NCBI RefSeq assembly: GCF_900116235.1
Contig: NZ_FPAA01000006.1
Location: 170,853-234,852 of the forward strand
Direction of reading: 5' to 3'
Origin: Marininema halotolerans
Lineage (GTDB): Bacteria > Bacillota > Bacilli > Thermoactinomycetales > DSM-45169
Length of the DNA: 64,000 nt
The notes below the pieces were generated by a model, which was not told the origin of the DNA, made no database searches, and saw only the letters and a program-made list of their open reading frames with translations. Position 1 is the first letter of the stretch. Each line of letters begins with the position of its first letter. Position numbers and translations under genes: made by a program. Shown here one piece after another: positions 36,371 to 45,463 of this stretch.

Positions 36371-38074
36371 ATGGCAGCACAAGAGAAAGTATGGTTGCGT
36401 AATTACCCGACGGAAACGAAAGCAAATCTGGACTATCCAGAACAACCGCTTACCGCCTTTCTAGAAAAATCTGCAGCAGACTTTCCAAATCGGGAAGCCA
36501 TTCACTTCATGGGTAAGCGCATCCGCTACCGTGAACTTCTCTCTGATGTGTACCGTATGGCACATGCTCTAAAGGAGATGGGTGTACAAAAAGGCGAACG
36601 GGTTTCCATCATGTTGGCGAACTGTCCGCAAGCAGTCATCTCGTATTATGCCGTTTTGTTTTTGGGTGGGATTGTTGTCCAAACCAACCCCATGTATAAA
36701 GAACGGGAGTTGGAGCACCAATTAAAAGATTCCGGAACTGAAACGATTATTTGTCTGGATCTTGTATATAACCAGGTAGCGAAAATTAAGGACAAAACCT
36801 CACTCAAACGGGTCATTGTGACAGGGATCCAAGATTATCTTCCTTTTCCAAAGAATATTCTCTATTCGTTAAAATTGAAAAAGGATGGTATGAATGTTGC
36901 AATCCCGAACCAACCGGGTATTTATTCCTTTTCTAGCATATTGAAGAAAGCGCTTGCAGATCCTTTTGAATCGCAAGTCACCTCGATGGAGGAAATTGCT
37001 CTGCTTCAATACACTGGTGGCACAACCGGCTTAGCCAAAGGAGCGATGCTGACCCATCGCAATACGGTTGTAAATGTGATGCAATGTTCTTCCTGGGTAT
37101 ATCGAGCGGAATATGGTGGTGAAAAGGTACTAGGGATGGTTCCGTTTTTCCATGTGTATGGTATGACGGTGGTGATGAATTATGGTATTTATCACGCTGC
37201 CACATTAATCCTCTTGCCAAAATTTGATGTAGAGGGCGCTCTTAAGGTAATTACAAAGGAAAAACCAACCCTTTTCCCTGGTGCACCAACCATGTATGTT
37301 GGTTTGATTAATCACCCAAAGATCGCTAAATACGACCTTTCTTCGATTGAAGCTTGTATCAGTGGATCAGCACCGCTACCTTTGGTTGTGCAGGAGAAGT
37401 TTGAAGCGTTAACAGGAGGTCGTTTGGTAGAAGGTTATGGGCTTACTGAATGCTCACCGGTTACCCACGCGAACCCGATTTGGGAGAAGCGCAAGAACGG
37501 GACGATTGGAATTCCATGGCCCGATACAGAATGTCGCATCATGAATCCTTCCACAGGTAAAGAACAATCTCCAGGAGAATCGGGTCTTCTTCAAATTCGT
37601 GGACCTCAAGTCATGAAGGGGTACTGGAATATGGAAGAAGAGACGAAGAAAGTGATTCAGGATGGATGGTTGAATACCGGCGACATCGCTAAGATGGATG
37701 AAGATGGGTATTTTTATATCCTTGATCGAGAGAAAGATATGATTATTGCGGGTGGCTTTAATATCTATCCTCGGGAAGTTGAAGAAGTTCTTTATGATCA
37801 TCCAGATATTCAAGAGGCGGCTGTTATTGGTGTTCCCGATCCGTATCGTGGAGAGACCGTAAAAGCTTGTATTGTATTTAAGCCCAATCGGGAGATTACA
37901 GAAGAGGAACTTAATAAATATTGCCGTGAAAAACTGGCAAATTATAAAGTCCCTCGCATCTATGAATTCCGTGAAGAATTACCAAAATCGACAGTTGGTA
38001 AAGTGTTGCGACGGGTTTTGGCGGAGGAAGCACGGCAAAACGCTTCACAAGAAGCATTGAAAAAAGGCAGTTGA
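36371..38074 (+). CDS. lcfA: Long-chain fatty-acid-CoA ligase
   Basis: A 567-residue ANL enzyme that makes acyl-CoA for beta-oxidation. Motifs are LQYTGGTTGLAKGAMLTH (P-loop), EGYGLTECSP, NTGDIAKMDEDGYFYILDREKD and the catalytic lysine in LPKSTVGKVLRR. The N-terminus KVWLRNYP and the context (fadR, etfB, etfA) match B. subtilis lcfA. The ATG at 36371 has AAGGAGGG eight bases upstream; starting at 36335 would place the start inside the operator. Expression is expected to be repressed by FadR and relieved by long-chain acyl-CoA. Confidence 0.94.
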   Translation: MAAQEKVWLRNYPTETKANLDYPEQPLTAFLEKSAADFPNREAIHFMGKRIRYRELLSDVYRMAHALKEMGVQKGERVSIMLANCPQAVISYYAVLFLGGIVVQTNPMYKERELEHQLKDSGTETIICLDLVYNQVAKIKDKTSLKRVIVTGIQDYLPFPKNILYSLKLKKDGMNVAIPNQPGIYSFSSILKKALADPFESQVTSMEEIALLQYTGGTTGLAKGAMLTHRNTVVNVMQCSSWVYRAEYGGEKVLGMVPFFHVYGMTVVMNYGIYHAATLILLPKFDVEGALKVITKEKPTLFPGAPTMYVGLINHPKIAKYDLSSIEACISGSAPLPLVVQEKFEALTGGRLVEGYGLTECSPVTHANPIWEKRKNGTIGIPWPDTECRIMNPSTGKEQSPGESGLLQIRGPQVMKGYWNMEEETKKVIQDGWLNTGDIAKMDEDGYFYILDREKDMIIAGGFNIYPREVEEVLYDHPDIQEAAVIGVPDPYRGETVKACIVFKPNREITEEELNKYCREKLANYKVPRIYEFREELPKSTVGKVLRRVLAEEARQNASQEALKKGS

Positions 38075-38156
38075 AGAAGGTAGCCGGCAAGAGTTTCTTG
38101 GTGAAAGCTGGATACGCTTACACGCCTGATGAGACACGATTTCCCCTTTGTTCATG

Positions 38157-38186
38157 TTGACAGAACGAGGGAGTATGACATACACT
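38157..38186 (+). promoter_or_regulatory. Promoter of fadR
   Basis: TTGACA (38157-38162) and TACACT (38181-38186) are 18 bases apart; the FadR-type operator begins six bases later, over the expected transcription start. Confidence 0.75.
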
Positions 38187-38191
38187 GATCA

Positions 38192-38209
38192 TGAATGAAT
38201 GATCATTCA
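38192..38209. promoter_or_regulatory. FadR-type operator before fadR
   Basis: TGAATGAATGATCATTCA matches the FadR box at 17 of 18 positions. It overlaps the predicted transcription start, so fadR is probably autoregulated. Confidence 0.87.
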
Positions 38210-38246
38210 TTATCGCTCACCTCACTGTAGAAGGGGAACGGGACAC

Positions 38247-38834
38247 ATGGCAGCAAAGCGCACCGGTGAAAAATACGACGCGATTATTGACGCAGCGGTT
38301 CGCGTCATCGCTCAATTCGGCTATCATCAGGCACAAGTATCTAAAATTGCCCGTGAAGCGAAGGTGGCGGACGGGACCATCTATCTTTACTTTGAAAATA
38401 AGGATGATGTTTTGATATCCTTATTTAATGAAAAGATGGGCGCCTTTATTTCCGATATGGAACAATCGCTGAGCGAGGTCCCGACACCTGATCAACAATT
38501 GAGAGAGCTCATTCGTTTACATTTTGAATACTTGGTGGGAGATCAACAGTTGGCAATCGTCACCCAGATTGAATTAAGGCAATCGAATCCGGATGTGCGC
38601 CGGGAAATTGGGTGGATCCTTAAGAAGTATCTTAATGTGATTGACCAAGTTCTGATCTTCGGAGTGGAGAAGGGGTTGTTTGGACAGGATTTAAACGTAC
38701 GAACAGCCCGCAATATGATCTTTGGAACCATTGATGAAACGGTTACCTCATGGATCATGAATGATTGTAAATTCAACCTGATGGATCAGGTGGAACCAAT
38801 TCATCGCCTTTTCTTGAAGGGGCTCCAAAATTAA
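38247..38834 (+). CDS. fadR: Fatty acid degradation repressor FadR (TetR family)
   Basis: A 195-residue TetR-family regulator. The N-terminal helix-turn-helix is in residues about 10-55 (IDAAVRVIAQFGYHQ...SKIAREAKVADGTIYLYF). The C-terminal part, with LAIVTQIELRQSN and RNMIFGTIDETVTSWIMND, is close to B. subtilis FadR (194 residues), which binds acyl-CoA. The ATG at 38247 has GGGGAACGGG upstream; a longer start at 38199 would lie within the operator. In B. subtilis fadB follows, but here etfB comes next. Confidence 0.93.
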   Translation: MAAKRTGEKYDAIIDAAVRVIAQFGYHQAQVSKIAREAKVADGTIYLYFENKDDVLISLFNEKMGAFISDMEQSLSEVPTPDQQLRELIRLHFEYLVGDQQLAIVTQIELRQSNPDVRREIGWILKKYLNVIDQVLIFGVEKGLFGQDLNVRTARNMIFGTIDETVTSWIMNDCKFNLMDQVEPIHRLFLKGLQN

Positions 38835-38893
38835 CAACCACGGAATAACCTCTGTGGTTCAGTAGATCGATTACAAAGGGGGAACCGAATACC

Positions 38894-39664
38894 ATGAACA
38901 TTTTGGTGTGCCTAAAGCAAACCTTTGACACGGAAGAGCGTATTGCTATTGAAGATGGCCAAATCAGTGAAGAAGGCGTAGAGTTTGTTGTAAACCCCTA
39001 TGATGAATATGCTGTAGAAGAAGCAATTCGTTTGCGGGACGAGCATGGTGGAGAAGTTACTGTCATTACCATTGGCCCTGAGCGTGCAGAACAAGCGCTT
39101 CGTACAGCCATGGCAATGGGTGCAGATAAAGGGATTATCGTTGATGATGAGGATTTAGAAAGCCCTGATGAAAACTCCATTGCGAAAATCTTGGCTTCTG
39201 TGATTGGCGATCTTGAATATGACATTATTCTCGGAGGGTATATGGCAGTGGATGATGGTTCTGCGCAAGTGGGTCCTCGCTTGGCAGAATTGCTGGAAAT
39301 CCCCCATATTGCCACGATTACAAAGTTGACGATCGATGGTGATCGTGTCGAAGTAGAAAAGGATGTAGAAGGGGACATCGAGTATATCGAATCGAAACTT
39401 CCTATCCTTGTAACTGCTCAACAAGGGCTTAACGAGCCACGTTATCCTTCCTTGCCAGGAATTATGAAGGCGAAGAAGAAACCGCTGGAGCGCATGGATA
39501 TCGATGATCTTGATATCGATGAAGATGAGTTAGAAGGGCGCACCGAAACCCTTGAAACTTATCTGCCACCAGCGAAAGAAGCCGGAAAAATTCTAGAAGG
39601 CGACTTGGATGTTCAAGCCAAAGAACTCGTTAAACTTTTGCGTAGCGAAGCAAAAGTTATCTAA
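38894..39664 (+). CDS. etfB: Electron transfer flavoprotein beta subunit
   Basis: A 256-residue EtfB, which with EtfA carries electrons from acyl-CoA dehydrogenases to the quinone pool. Conserved segments are MNILVCLKQTFDTEERI, NPYDEYAVEEA, GPERAEQALRTAMAMGADKGI (nucleotide site) and LPILVTAQQGLNEPRYPSLPGIMKAKKKP (recognition loop region). A ribosome binding site AAAGGGGG precedes the ATG. It lies 59 bases after fadR, with only a weak hairpin between. Confidence 0.95.
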   Translation: MNILVCLKQTFDTEERIAIEDGQISEEGVEFVVNPYDEYAVEEAIRLRDEHGGEVTVITIGPERAEQALRTAMAMGADKGIIVDDEDLESPDENSIAKILASVIGDLEYDIILGGYMAVDDGSAQVGPRLAELLEIPHIATITKLTIDGDRVEVEKDVEGDIEYIESKLPILVTAQQGLNEPRYPSLPGIMKAKKKPLERMDIDDLDIDEDELEGRTETLETYLPPAKEAGKILEGDLDVQAKELVKLLRSEAKVI

Positions 39665-39685
39665 GGGAAAGGGGAGGAACCACTC

Positions 39686-40669
39686 ATGAGCAAAAATGTA
39701 CTTGTATTGGCAGACGTACGCGATGGTGAACTGCGGAATGTGACTCTGGAATGTTTAGCAGCTGGAACAACAGCTGCTGAGGGAGGCACGGTTACTGTTG
39801 CTGTGTTTGGAAGCAAAGGCAATGATATGGTAGAAAAACTCTCCCACTACGGAGCCGACCAAGTTCTCTTGGTAACGAATTCCGAACTGGATCAGTATAC
39901 AACGGATGGATACTTCCAAGCATTTAAAGCCGTGATTGAAAAAGTAAACCCTGAAGTCATTCTCACGGGTCATACCGCGGTGGGCCGCGATGTTAGCCCA
40001 CGAATCGCTGCTCGCTTTGACATCGGTATGGTCTCTGATTGTACTGCTGTGGACTTAACTGAGGGTCGTCTTGTCTTTACGCGCCCGATCTATGCAGGAA
40101 AAGCGTTCGTGAAGAAGTCCTTTAAAGAAGGCACGGTACTTGCGACCTTGCGTCCTAACAACATTCCTGCAATGGAAGCGGACACAAGCCGTTCCGCTAC
40201 CGCGGAAGAGCTAAGTGTTGATCTACCAGCGGATTCCATCCGTACATTGGTAAAGGAATTGGTTCGGAAGGCTTCTGACGGTGTGGACCTATCTGAAGCA
40301 CGGGTTATCGTTTCGGGTGGTCGTGGTGTCAAAAGTGCGGATGGATTTAAGCCGTTGCAAGAGCTTGCTGATGTGTTGGGTGCTGCAGTTGGTGCTTCCC
40401 GTGGAGCTTGTGATGCGGAGTATTGTGACTATGCACTTCAAATTGGTCAAACGGGTAAAGTTGTTACCCCAGACCTTTATATTGCCTGCGGAATTTCTGG
40501 CGCGATTCAACACTTAGCGGGTATGTCCAACTCGAAAGTGATCGTTGCTATCAATAAAGACCCTGAGGCCAGCATTTTCAGTGTCGCTGACTATGGTATC
40601 GTTGGCGATCTATTCGAAGTAGTTCCCATGCTAACGGAAGAGTTTAAAAAGTTGTTAGCTGAAGGCTAA
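39686..40669 (+). CDS. etfA: Electron transfer flavoprotein alpha subunit
   Basis: A 327-residue EtfA, the FAD-carrying partner of EtfB. The C-terminal FAD domain (about 195-320) shows VSGGRGVKSADGFKPLQELADVLGAAVGASRGACD, QIGQTGKVVTPDLYIACGISGAIQHLAGM, and AINKDPEASIFSVADYGIVGDLFEVVP. It follows etfB by 21 bases with GGGGAGG. A 14-bp terminator follows, so trxA is a separate unit. Confidence 0.96.
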   Translation: MSKNVLVLADVRDGELRNVTLECLAAGTTAAEGGTVTVAVFGSKGNDMVEKLSHYGADQVLLVTNSELDQYTTDGYFQAFKAVIEKVNPEVILTGHTAVGRDVSPRIAARFDIGMVSDCTAVDLTEGRLVFTRPIYAGKAFVKKSFKEGTVLATLRPNNIPAMEADTSRSATAEELSVDLPADSIRTLVKELVRKASDGVDLSEARVIVSGGRGVKSADGFKPLQELADVLGAAVGASRGACDAEYCDYALQIGQTGKVVTPDLYIACGISGAIQHLAGMSNSKVIVAINKDPEASIFSVADYGIVGDLFEVVPMLTEEFKKLLAEG

Positions 40670-40694
40670 GGAAAATTGTTTAAGCCTTGTTCTC

Positions 40695-40729
40695 AAACCG
40701 GTGACGAAGAATATTTTCGTCACCGGTTT
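40695..40729 (+). terminator. Terminator after etfA
   Basis: AAACCGGTGACGAA (40695-40708) pairs perfectly with TTCGTCACCGGTTT (40716-40729). Confidence 0.88.
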
Positions 40730-40765
40730 ATTTAATACGGGTAGGGGGTATCTAACCATAGGGGT

Positions 40766-40782
40766 CTTTCGATAATCGAAAG
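40766..40782. promoter_or_regulatory. 17-bp palindrome just upstream of the trxA -35
   Basis: CTTTCGATAATCGAAAG is a perfect inverted repeat with one central base. It ends two bases before the trxA -35 hexamer, an activator- or repressor-type position. I do not recognise the cognate regulator. Confidence 0.5.
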
Positions 40783-40784
40783 GC

Positions 40785-40817
40785 TTGGAAGAATCCCTTA
40801 CTCAGTGGTATACTGAG
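40785..40817 (+). promoter_or_regulatory. trxA promoter overlapped by an inverted repeat
   Basis: TTGGAA (40785-40790) and TATACT (40809-40814) are 18 bases apart, with a TGG extended -10. The inverted repeat CTCAGT-N5-ACTGAG (40801-40817) spans the -10. Confidence 0.65.
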
Positions 40818-40851
40818 AATATCTCTTACAAGTACGAAGGAGTGAAGCCTT

Positions 40852-41166
40852 GTGGCTATTGCAAATATTACCGACCAAAACTTTAAAGATGAAGTTGGCA
40901 CGGGTACTGTTCTTGTGGACTTTTGGGCACCTTGGTGTGGACCTTGTAAAATGGTTGCTCCTGTTTTGGAGGAGATTGATCAAGAGGTTGGCGATCAACT
41001 AAAAATTGCGAAGGTGAATGTGGATGACAACCCAGACAGTGCAGGTCGCTTTGGTGTGATGAGCATCCCTACCTTGATGGTCTTTAAAAACGGAGAAATG
41101 GTTGATAAGTTGATGGGCTTTCAACCGAAGGAACAGCTACTTGAGTGGCTCCGCCCTCATATGTAA
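40852..41166 (+). CDS. trxA: Thioredoxin
   Basis: A 104-residue thioredoxin with the redox site WCGPC at 28-32, the buried aspartate in VDFW and the cis-proline in SIPTLMVF. It reduces protein disulfides in the cytosol. The start is GTG at 40852 with AAGGAG nine bases upstream. It lies between etfA and uvrC as in B. subtilis, and has its own promoter and terminator. Confidence 0.97.
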   Translation: MAIANITDQNFKDEVGTGTVLVDFWAPWCGPCKMVAPVLEEIDQEVGDQLKIAKVNVDDNPDSAGRFGVMSIPTLMVFKNGEMVDKLMGFQPKEQLLEWLRPHM

Positions 41167-41173
41167 TTGGTCC

Positions 41174-41206
41174 AAGAGAGGCAACTTGTATGTTGCCTCT
41201 CTTTTT
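41174..41206 (+). terminator. Terminator after trxA
   Basis: AAGAGAGGCAAC (41174-41185) pairs perfectly with GTTGCCTCTCTT (41192-41203), with a T-run. Confidence 0.93.
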
Positions 41207-41213
41207 TAAATAA

Positions 41214-41245
41214 AAAACCCTCCTACGTTGAAGTAGGAGGGTTTT
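41214..41245 (-). terminator. Terminator of the proline-tailed membrane protein gene
   Basis: AAAACCCTCCTAC (41214-41226) pairs perfectly with GTAGGAGGGTTTT (41233-41245). The A-run on the plus strand is the T-tract for the minus-strand gene. Confidence 0.9.
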
Positions 41246-41270
41246 ATTTTGGCCCTAACTGTATTACGAA

Positions 41271-42353
41271 TTAGGAGTTATGAGGATCCGTCGGGAATGA
41301 CGGATATGGGGCGTTTGATTGTTGGTTTGGAGGGGCGGGTTCATGCGGATCCCTCGGAAATGCTGGATAAGGAGAGCTTGGTTGTTGGTCTAGAGGAGCT
41401 TGATCAGGATAGGGTGATGGTTGCCCAGGGTTAGAACCAGGTCCTTGAGTTGGAGAATGGGGAGGATTTCCTGGAAAGATTAAAGCACGCATATCACGAT
41501 GATAACGCACCGCCAGTAAGATATTCATTCCTCCCTGGAAGAATGGCATGATGAGAAAGGTTAACATATAGAAGATAAATAGCCCCATCAGGTCAGCCGC
41601 ACTTGGCGTATCTGTGAACAATGAAAGACCAAACGATAGGAAGAGAACAACAAAAATGATGTAGAAAATCAAGACATTGAGGACTATCCATAAAAAAGTC
41701 GTAAAGTGCTTTCCTTTTGCTTTGCGAAACAGCTTCAAAGAATGAGTAAATGCTTTCCATGCTCCTATATTTTCAGCGATTAACATCGGGAAAGCAAACA
41801 TCGTACTGATTCCAGTGAAGATGGGAAGGAGGAGCATAATGAAGGCACCGATTCCAGCAAGGATAGCGAGGGAGGTATTTCCTGACTCATCGGCGTAACT
41901 GGTTACTGTGATGAGAATAAGGAAAGGAATCACTGCTATAAAAGTATAGATGGAGATTAATAAGGTAAGTAGAAAGGTTCGCCACATGTAGCGAAACCCT
42001 AAGGAGAAGTAACTCTCAAATCGTGTAGATCCGTTGGTAGTGGCTTCATTGGCTATACCAAAACCACCAGCTAGGTGAAAGGATTGAATAAAAAACATGG
42101 CTCCATAAATGATGAACACAAAAAAGATGACGAGAAATATAAGACCACCTAATTGGGAAGGGTCATTTAATAGTGCTTGAGGGTCAGAAACTCCTAATGC
42201 CCCAAAACCGAGCGCAACAACAAGTAACGCACCTACTAAATAAAGAATGAAGGTCACAATAGAAGCTGCGAAACTGGTGATCAGCGTGCCTAAAAGTAAT
42301 GTCCCTCCAATCTTCATTCCATTTCGTTTCCATACATTAAAAAACGTAAGCAT
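41271..42353 (-). CDS. Multi-pass membrane protein with a proline-rich C-terminal tail
   Basis: A 360-residue protein of unknown function with about six hydrophobic segments (residues 15-280) and a soluble tail of about 70 residues rich in Pro, Gln, Ser and Tyr. The tail has two imperfect copies of a unit ending PYPxFPxDPH (PYPAFPRDPH and PYPSFPTDPH). The ATG at 42353 has AGGAGG seven bases upstream; an upstream ATG at 42374 lacks one. The core resembles the product of the neighbouring gene at 42519 (see findings). No named family is recognised. Confidence 0.7.
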   Translation of the reverse strand: MLTFFNVWKRNGMKIGGTLLLGTLITSFAASIVTFILYLVGALLVVALGFGALGVSDPQALLNDPSQLGGLIFLVIFFVFIIYGAMFFIQSFHLAGGFGIANEATTNGSTRFESYFSLGFRYMWRTFLLTLLISIYTFIAVIPFLILITVTSYADESGNTSLAILAGIGAFIMLLLPIFTGISTMFAFPMLIAENIGAWKAFTHSLKLFRKAKGKHFTTFLWIVLNVLIFYIIFVVLFLSFGLSLFTDTPSAADLMGLFIFYMLTFLIMPFFQGGMNILLAVRYHRDMRALIFPGNPPHSPTQGPGSNPGQPSPYPDQAPLDQQPSSPYPAFPRDPHEPAPPNQQSNAPYPSFPTDPHNS

Positions 42354-42481
42354 TAAACGACCTCCTGTAGTCATTGGATTGCTGTGTAGATCAGCGGTAT
42401 ACTTATATCATAAACGAACAGAAGACGTTTTGGGTGATAAATTATAACCATTTCCCTTGTGTGCTTTTTATTTATTTGACC

Positions 42482-42510
42482 AAAAAAAGCCCAGCTACGA
42501 TGGCTGGGCC
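42482..42510 (-). terminator. Terminator of the second membrane protein gene
   Basis: GCCCAGC (42489-42495) pairs with GCTGGGC (42503-42509), preceded on the plus strand by seven As, which read as a T-run on the minus strand. Confidence 0.85.
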
Positions 42511-42518
42511 AAGAATGT

Positions 42519-43493
42519 TTATGTACGATAAATTCGTTCCGTGGAGGTCGCCTCCCAATCCTTATCATGGGAAGTTGGGCGAAGTAAAGTCGCTTGTAAG
42601 TGATCCTCAGGAAATAGATCCCCTTGAATGACTTGGGTGTAACGGGTAAAAAGAACAATGAGGGTTAATATGACTGGCAAGGAACCAAGGAGAACCAAAG
42701 CCAGGCCACCAATGATGACGCCTACCATGAGTGCAACGGTACCATCCTTGAAAAATTGAAGGACAAACCAGGGAAATAAGGCGACGCCTCCAATCACCAC
42801 CGCCCCAAGTAAGGCTGTAAAATAAGTGGTAAGAAAGGTCGTAAGCGTGGATAGAAAGTTGCCAAAAAGGCTACGAAAGCTGTAACTGAGAGAGCGGAAG
42901 ACGCCAAGTTCTTCTGAGAACAAGATGACGAGGGAGTAGGTTTTAATGATCAATAGGAACAGATAAATGACCCCTCCGATGATCCCTGTAACGATTAAGG
43001 CGCCTGACTTCAGTCCTGAAAGAATAACTAACGCACCAATGGCAGCAAGAAAGAGCCCTGTCATCACCATATGGCATAGAAATAAGCCAAGTAATGAGAA
43101 TGTCTTACGAAGCCCTTCGGTGAAAAAGTGGCTGATGACTACATGATGATCTGTGACGGCATCATGAATCGTCGATACCAATCCCGCGATGTAGTACGTA
43201 GCAACCAGAAAAGTTAAGAGGGCTCCAAAAGCCGTATAGATGATGAGAAGTGGCCCACCTTGATCAAGGATATAAACAACCAATTGGATCACTTGTTCAT
43301 AGGAAGCATCGGTAAGAAACGATGTGGCCCATAGTTTGAAGAATCCATTGGCATCGGACCAGTTCGTTCGGATCATGGCTCCGATAAATAGGTGTGGAAT
43401 CATTAAAAGAATTATGGCAAATAAGCCACCTGCTAGCGAGCTCAGCCAAAGCTTCATACCGAAGCGATTGAATAAACGCAACGACTCTCGCAC
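42519..43493 (-). CDS. Multi-pass membrane protein, paralogue of the preceding gene
   Basis: A 324-residue integral membrane protein with about six hydrophobic segments and a short soluble tail. The start is GTG at 43493 with GGAGGG eight bases upstream. Its layout and several blocks correspond to the 360-residue neighbour: an FxRFGMKL start segment against KRNGMKI, and a middle block HFFTEGLRKTFSLL against SYFSLGFRYMWRTFLL. It has its own terminator. Function unknown. Confidence 0.7.
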   Translation of the reverse strand: MRESLRLFNRFGMKLWLSSLAGGLFAIILLMIPHLFIGAMIRTNWSDANGFFKLWATSFLTDASYEQVIQLVVYILDQGGPLLIIYTAFGALLTFLVATYYIAGLVSTIHDAVTDHHVVISHFFTEGLRKTFSLLGLFLCHMVMTGLFLAAIGALVILSGLKSGALIVTGIIGGVIYLFLLIIKTYSLVILFSEELGVFRSLSYSFRSLFGNFLSTLTTFLTTYFTALLGAVVIGGVALFPWFVLQFFKDGTVALMVGVIIGGLALVLLGSLPVILTLIVLFTRYTQVIQGDLFPEDHLQATLLRPTSHDKDWEATSTERIYRT

Positions 43494-43645
43494 TTTTAAA
43501 TCCCTCCAATCTACTTGGATTATCTTCTTCTATGGTATCCTTTCATTGCGAAGAGGACAATGTCTTGTTGCTTCTTTTTACTTCGTTTGTAAGATAAAAC
43601 TGAATATTTTTGGTGTGATGACTGAAAAAGAAGGGAGTGGCAGGA

Positions 43646-45463
43646 TTGAGCAGCGATACAATTAAGGGGAAATTGTCTTTATTACCCGATCAGCCCGGTT
43701 GTTACCTAATGAGAAATGATCAGGGGACAATTATCTATGTCGGTAAGGCGAAAAGTTTAAAGAGTCGTGTTCGTTCCTATTTTACCGGAAGCCATGATGG
43801 AAAAACACAGCGACTCGTCTTAGATATTAGTGACTTTGAATACATCGTGACAGATAGCGCAATTGATGCACTCATCTTAGAAGCCAATTTAATTAAGCGC
43901 CATCGCCCCTACTATAATGTGTTAATGAAAGACGATAAGTCGTATCCCTATATCCGCCTGACGAAGGAGGAGCATCCACGCTTAGAGGTTACTCGGAAAG
44001 TGAAGAAGGATGGTTCTCGGTATTTTGGACCCTACCCCAATGCCTTAGCAGCACAACAAACAAAGAAACTACTTGATCGGCTATATCCTTTACGTAAATG
44101 TCAAACCCTGCCTAAGCGAGTATGTCTCTATTATCATTTGGGACAATGTCTCGCCCCCTGCGAATTTAATGTGGACGCTACACAATATGAAGAGATGACC
44201 CGGGAAATCATACGTTTTCTTAACGGAGGCTATAAAGAAGTCCAACAAGATCTGCGAAAAAAAATGGAATTAGCCGCTGTAGAACTTGATTTTGAACGGG
44301 CAAAGGAAATGCGGGATCTTATTCGCCATATCGAGACGGTCATGGTGAAACAATCCGTCACCCTAAAAGATGAGACCGATCGGGATGTGATCGGGTATGC
44401 TGCGGACAAGGGAATGATGTGTGTACAAGTGTTCTTTTTACGTCAAGGTAAACTCATTGAACGCGATGTTGCGATTTTTCCTCATTACAATGAGCCTGAA
44501 GAGGATTTTCTTTCTTATGTAACGCAATTCTATTATGAAAAACCTGCCTTGCCAAAGGAAGTGGATTTGGTACCGGAAGTCGATATCGAACTGCTTGAGG
44601 GATTTCTTAAGGGCGTTGATGTTCGAGTTCCAAAACGGGGGCTTAAAAAAAAGCTGGTGGATATGGCGGGGCAAAATGCACAAATTGCTTTGGAAGAACG
44701 ATTTCAATTAATTGATCGTGACAAGGGGCGTACAGTGGAAGCGACACGTGAGCTCGGGGAAGCGATAGGGATCGGTTATCCGAAGCGGATCGAAGCCTTC
44801 GATAATTCCAATATTCAGGGGGCAGATCCGGTATCGGCATTGGTGGTCTTTATTGATGGTGCACCCGAAAAGAAGGAATACCGTAAGTTTAAAATTCGCA
44901 CAGTGCAAGGAGCTAACGATACGGCGACGATGCGAGAAGTCATTCGTAGACGCTATTCCCGCGTGTTAAAAGAAGATCTGCCCCTTCCTGAATGTATTCT
45001 GGTGGATGGAGGTCGTGGGCAAATGTCAGCTGCAATCGATGTGCTGGAAAATGAGCTTGGGCTATTTATTCCCGTAGCCGGTTTAGTAAAGGATGATAAA
45101 CATAAAACGGCTAAATTGCTCTTTGGTGATCCGCCAGCGGAAGTGTCGTTGCGAAGGGGGAGTCAAGCGTTTTATTTACTGCAACGCATTCAAGAAGAAG
45201 TCCATCGGTTTGCCATTACTTTTCACCGACAAACCCGTGGAAAACAGATGCTCCATTCTGTGTTGGATGATATCCCAGGTGTTGGCCAAAAACGAAAAAC
45301 CTTATTATATAAACACTTTGGATCGGTAGAAAAAATGAAGCAGGCATCGGTTGAAGAATATCGGAACGCGGGGATTGGCGATAAATTAGCGCGTGAAATC
45401 CTCGTTCACCTGGGGGTAACAATTACTGATCCGAGGGAGAAGAATAAGGAGAAGGAAGAGTGA
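43646..45463 (+). CDS. uvrC: Excinuclease ABC subunit C
   Basis: A 605-residue UvrC, which makes both incisions in nucleotide excision repair. The N-terminal GIY-YIG nuclease domain (about 12-95) shows GCYLMRND and [19 protein letters not shown] cysteine cluster ([18 protein letters not shown] then APC, about 150-175) fits the iron-sulfur ligands described for UvrC. The UVR helical segment, RNase H-like domain ([14 protein letters not shown]) and C-terminal HhH pair ([13 protein letters not shown]) follow. TTG at 43646 is preferred over GTG at 43637, because AAGGGAG lies nine bases from it. It overlaps mobA by four bases. Confidence 0.95.
   Translation: MSSDTIKGKLSLLPDQPGCYLMRNDQGTIIYVGKAKSLKSRVRSYFTGSHDGKTQRLVLDISDFEYIVTDSAIDALILEANLIKRHRPYYNVLMKDDKSYPYIRLTKEEHPRLEVTRKVKKDGSRYFGPYPNALAAQQTKKLLDRLYPLRKCQTLPKRVCLYYHLGQCLAPCEFNVDATQYEEMTREIIRFLNGGYKEVQQDLRKKMELAAVELDFERAKEMRDLIRHIETVMVKQSVTLKDETDRDVIGYAADKGMMCVQVFFLRQGKLIERDVAIFPHYNEPEEDFLSYVTQFYYEKPALPKEVDLVPEVDIELLEGFLKGVDVRVPKRGLKKKLVDMAGQNAQIALEERFQLIDRDKGRTVEATRELGEAIGIGYPKRIEAFDNSNIQGADPVSALVVFIDGAPEKKEYRKFKIRTVQGANDTATMREVIRRRYSRVLKEDLPLPECILVDGGRGQMSAAIDVLENELGLFIPVAGLVKDDKHKTAKLLFGDPPAEVSLRRGSQAFYLLQRIQEEVHRFAITFHRQTRGKQMLHSVLDDIPGVGQKRKTLLYKHFGSVEKMKQASVEEYRNAGIGDKLAREILVHLGVTITDPREKNKEKEE

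Noticed and set aside
41249..41434. A 61-codon plus-strand frame after trxA
   Set aside because: It is antisense to the repeated tail of the membrane protein gene, which has a proper start and terminator.
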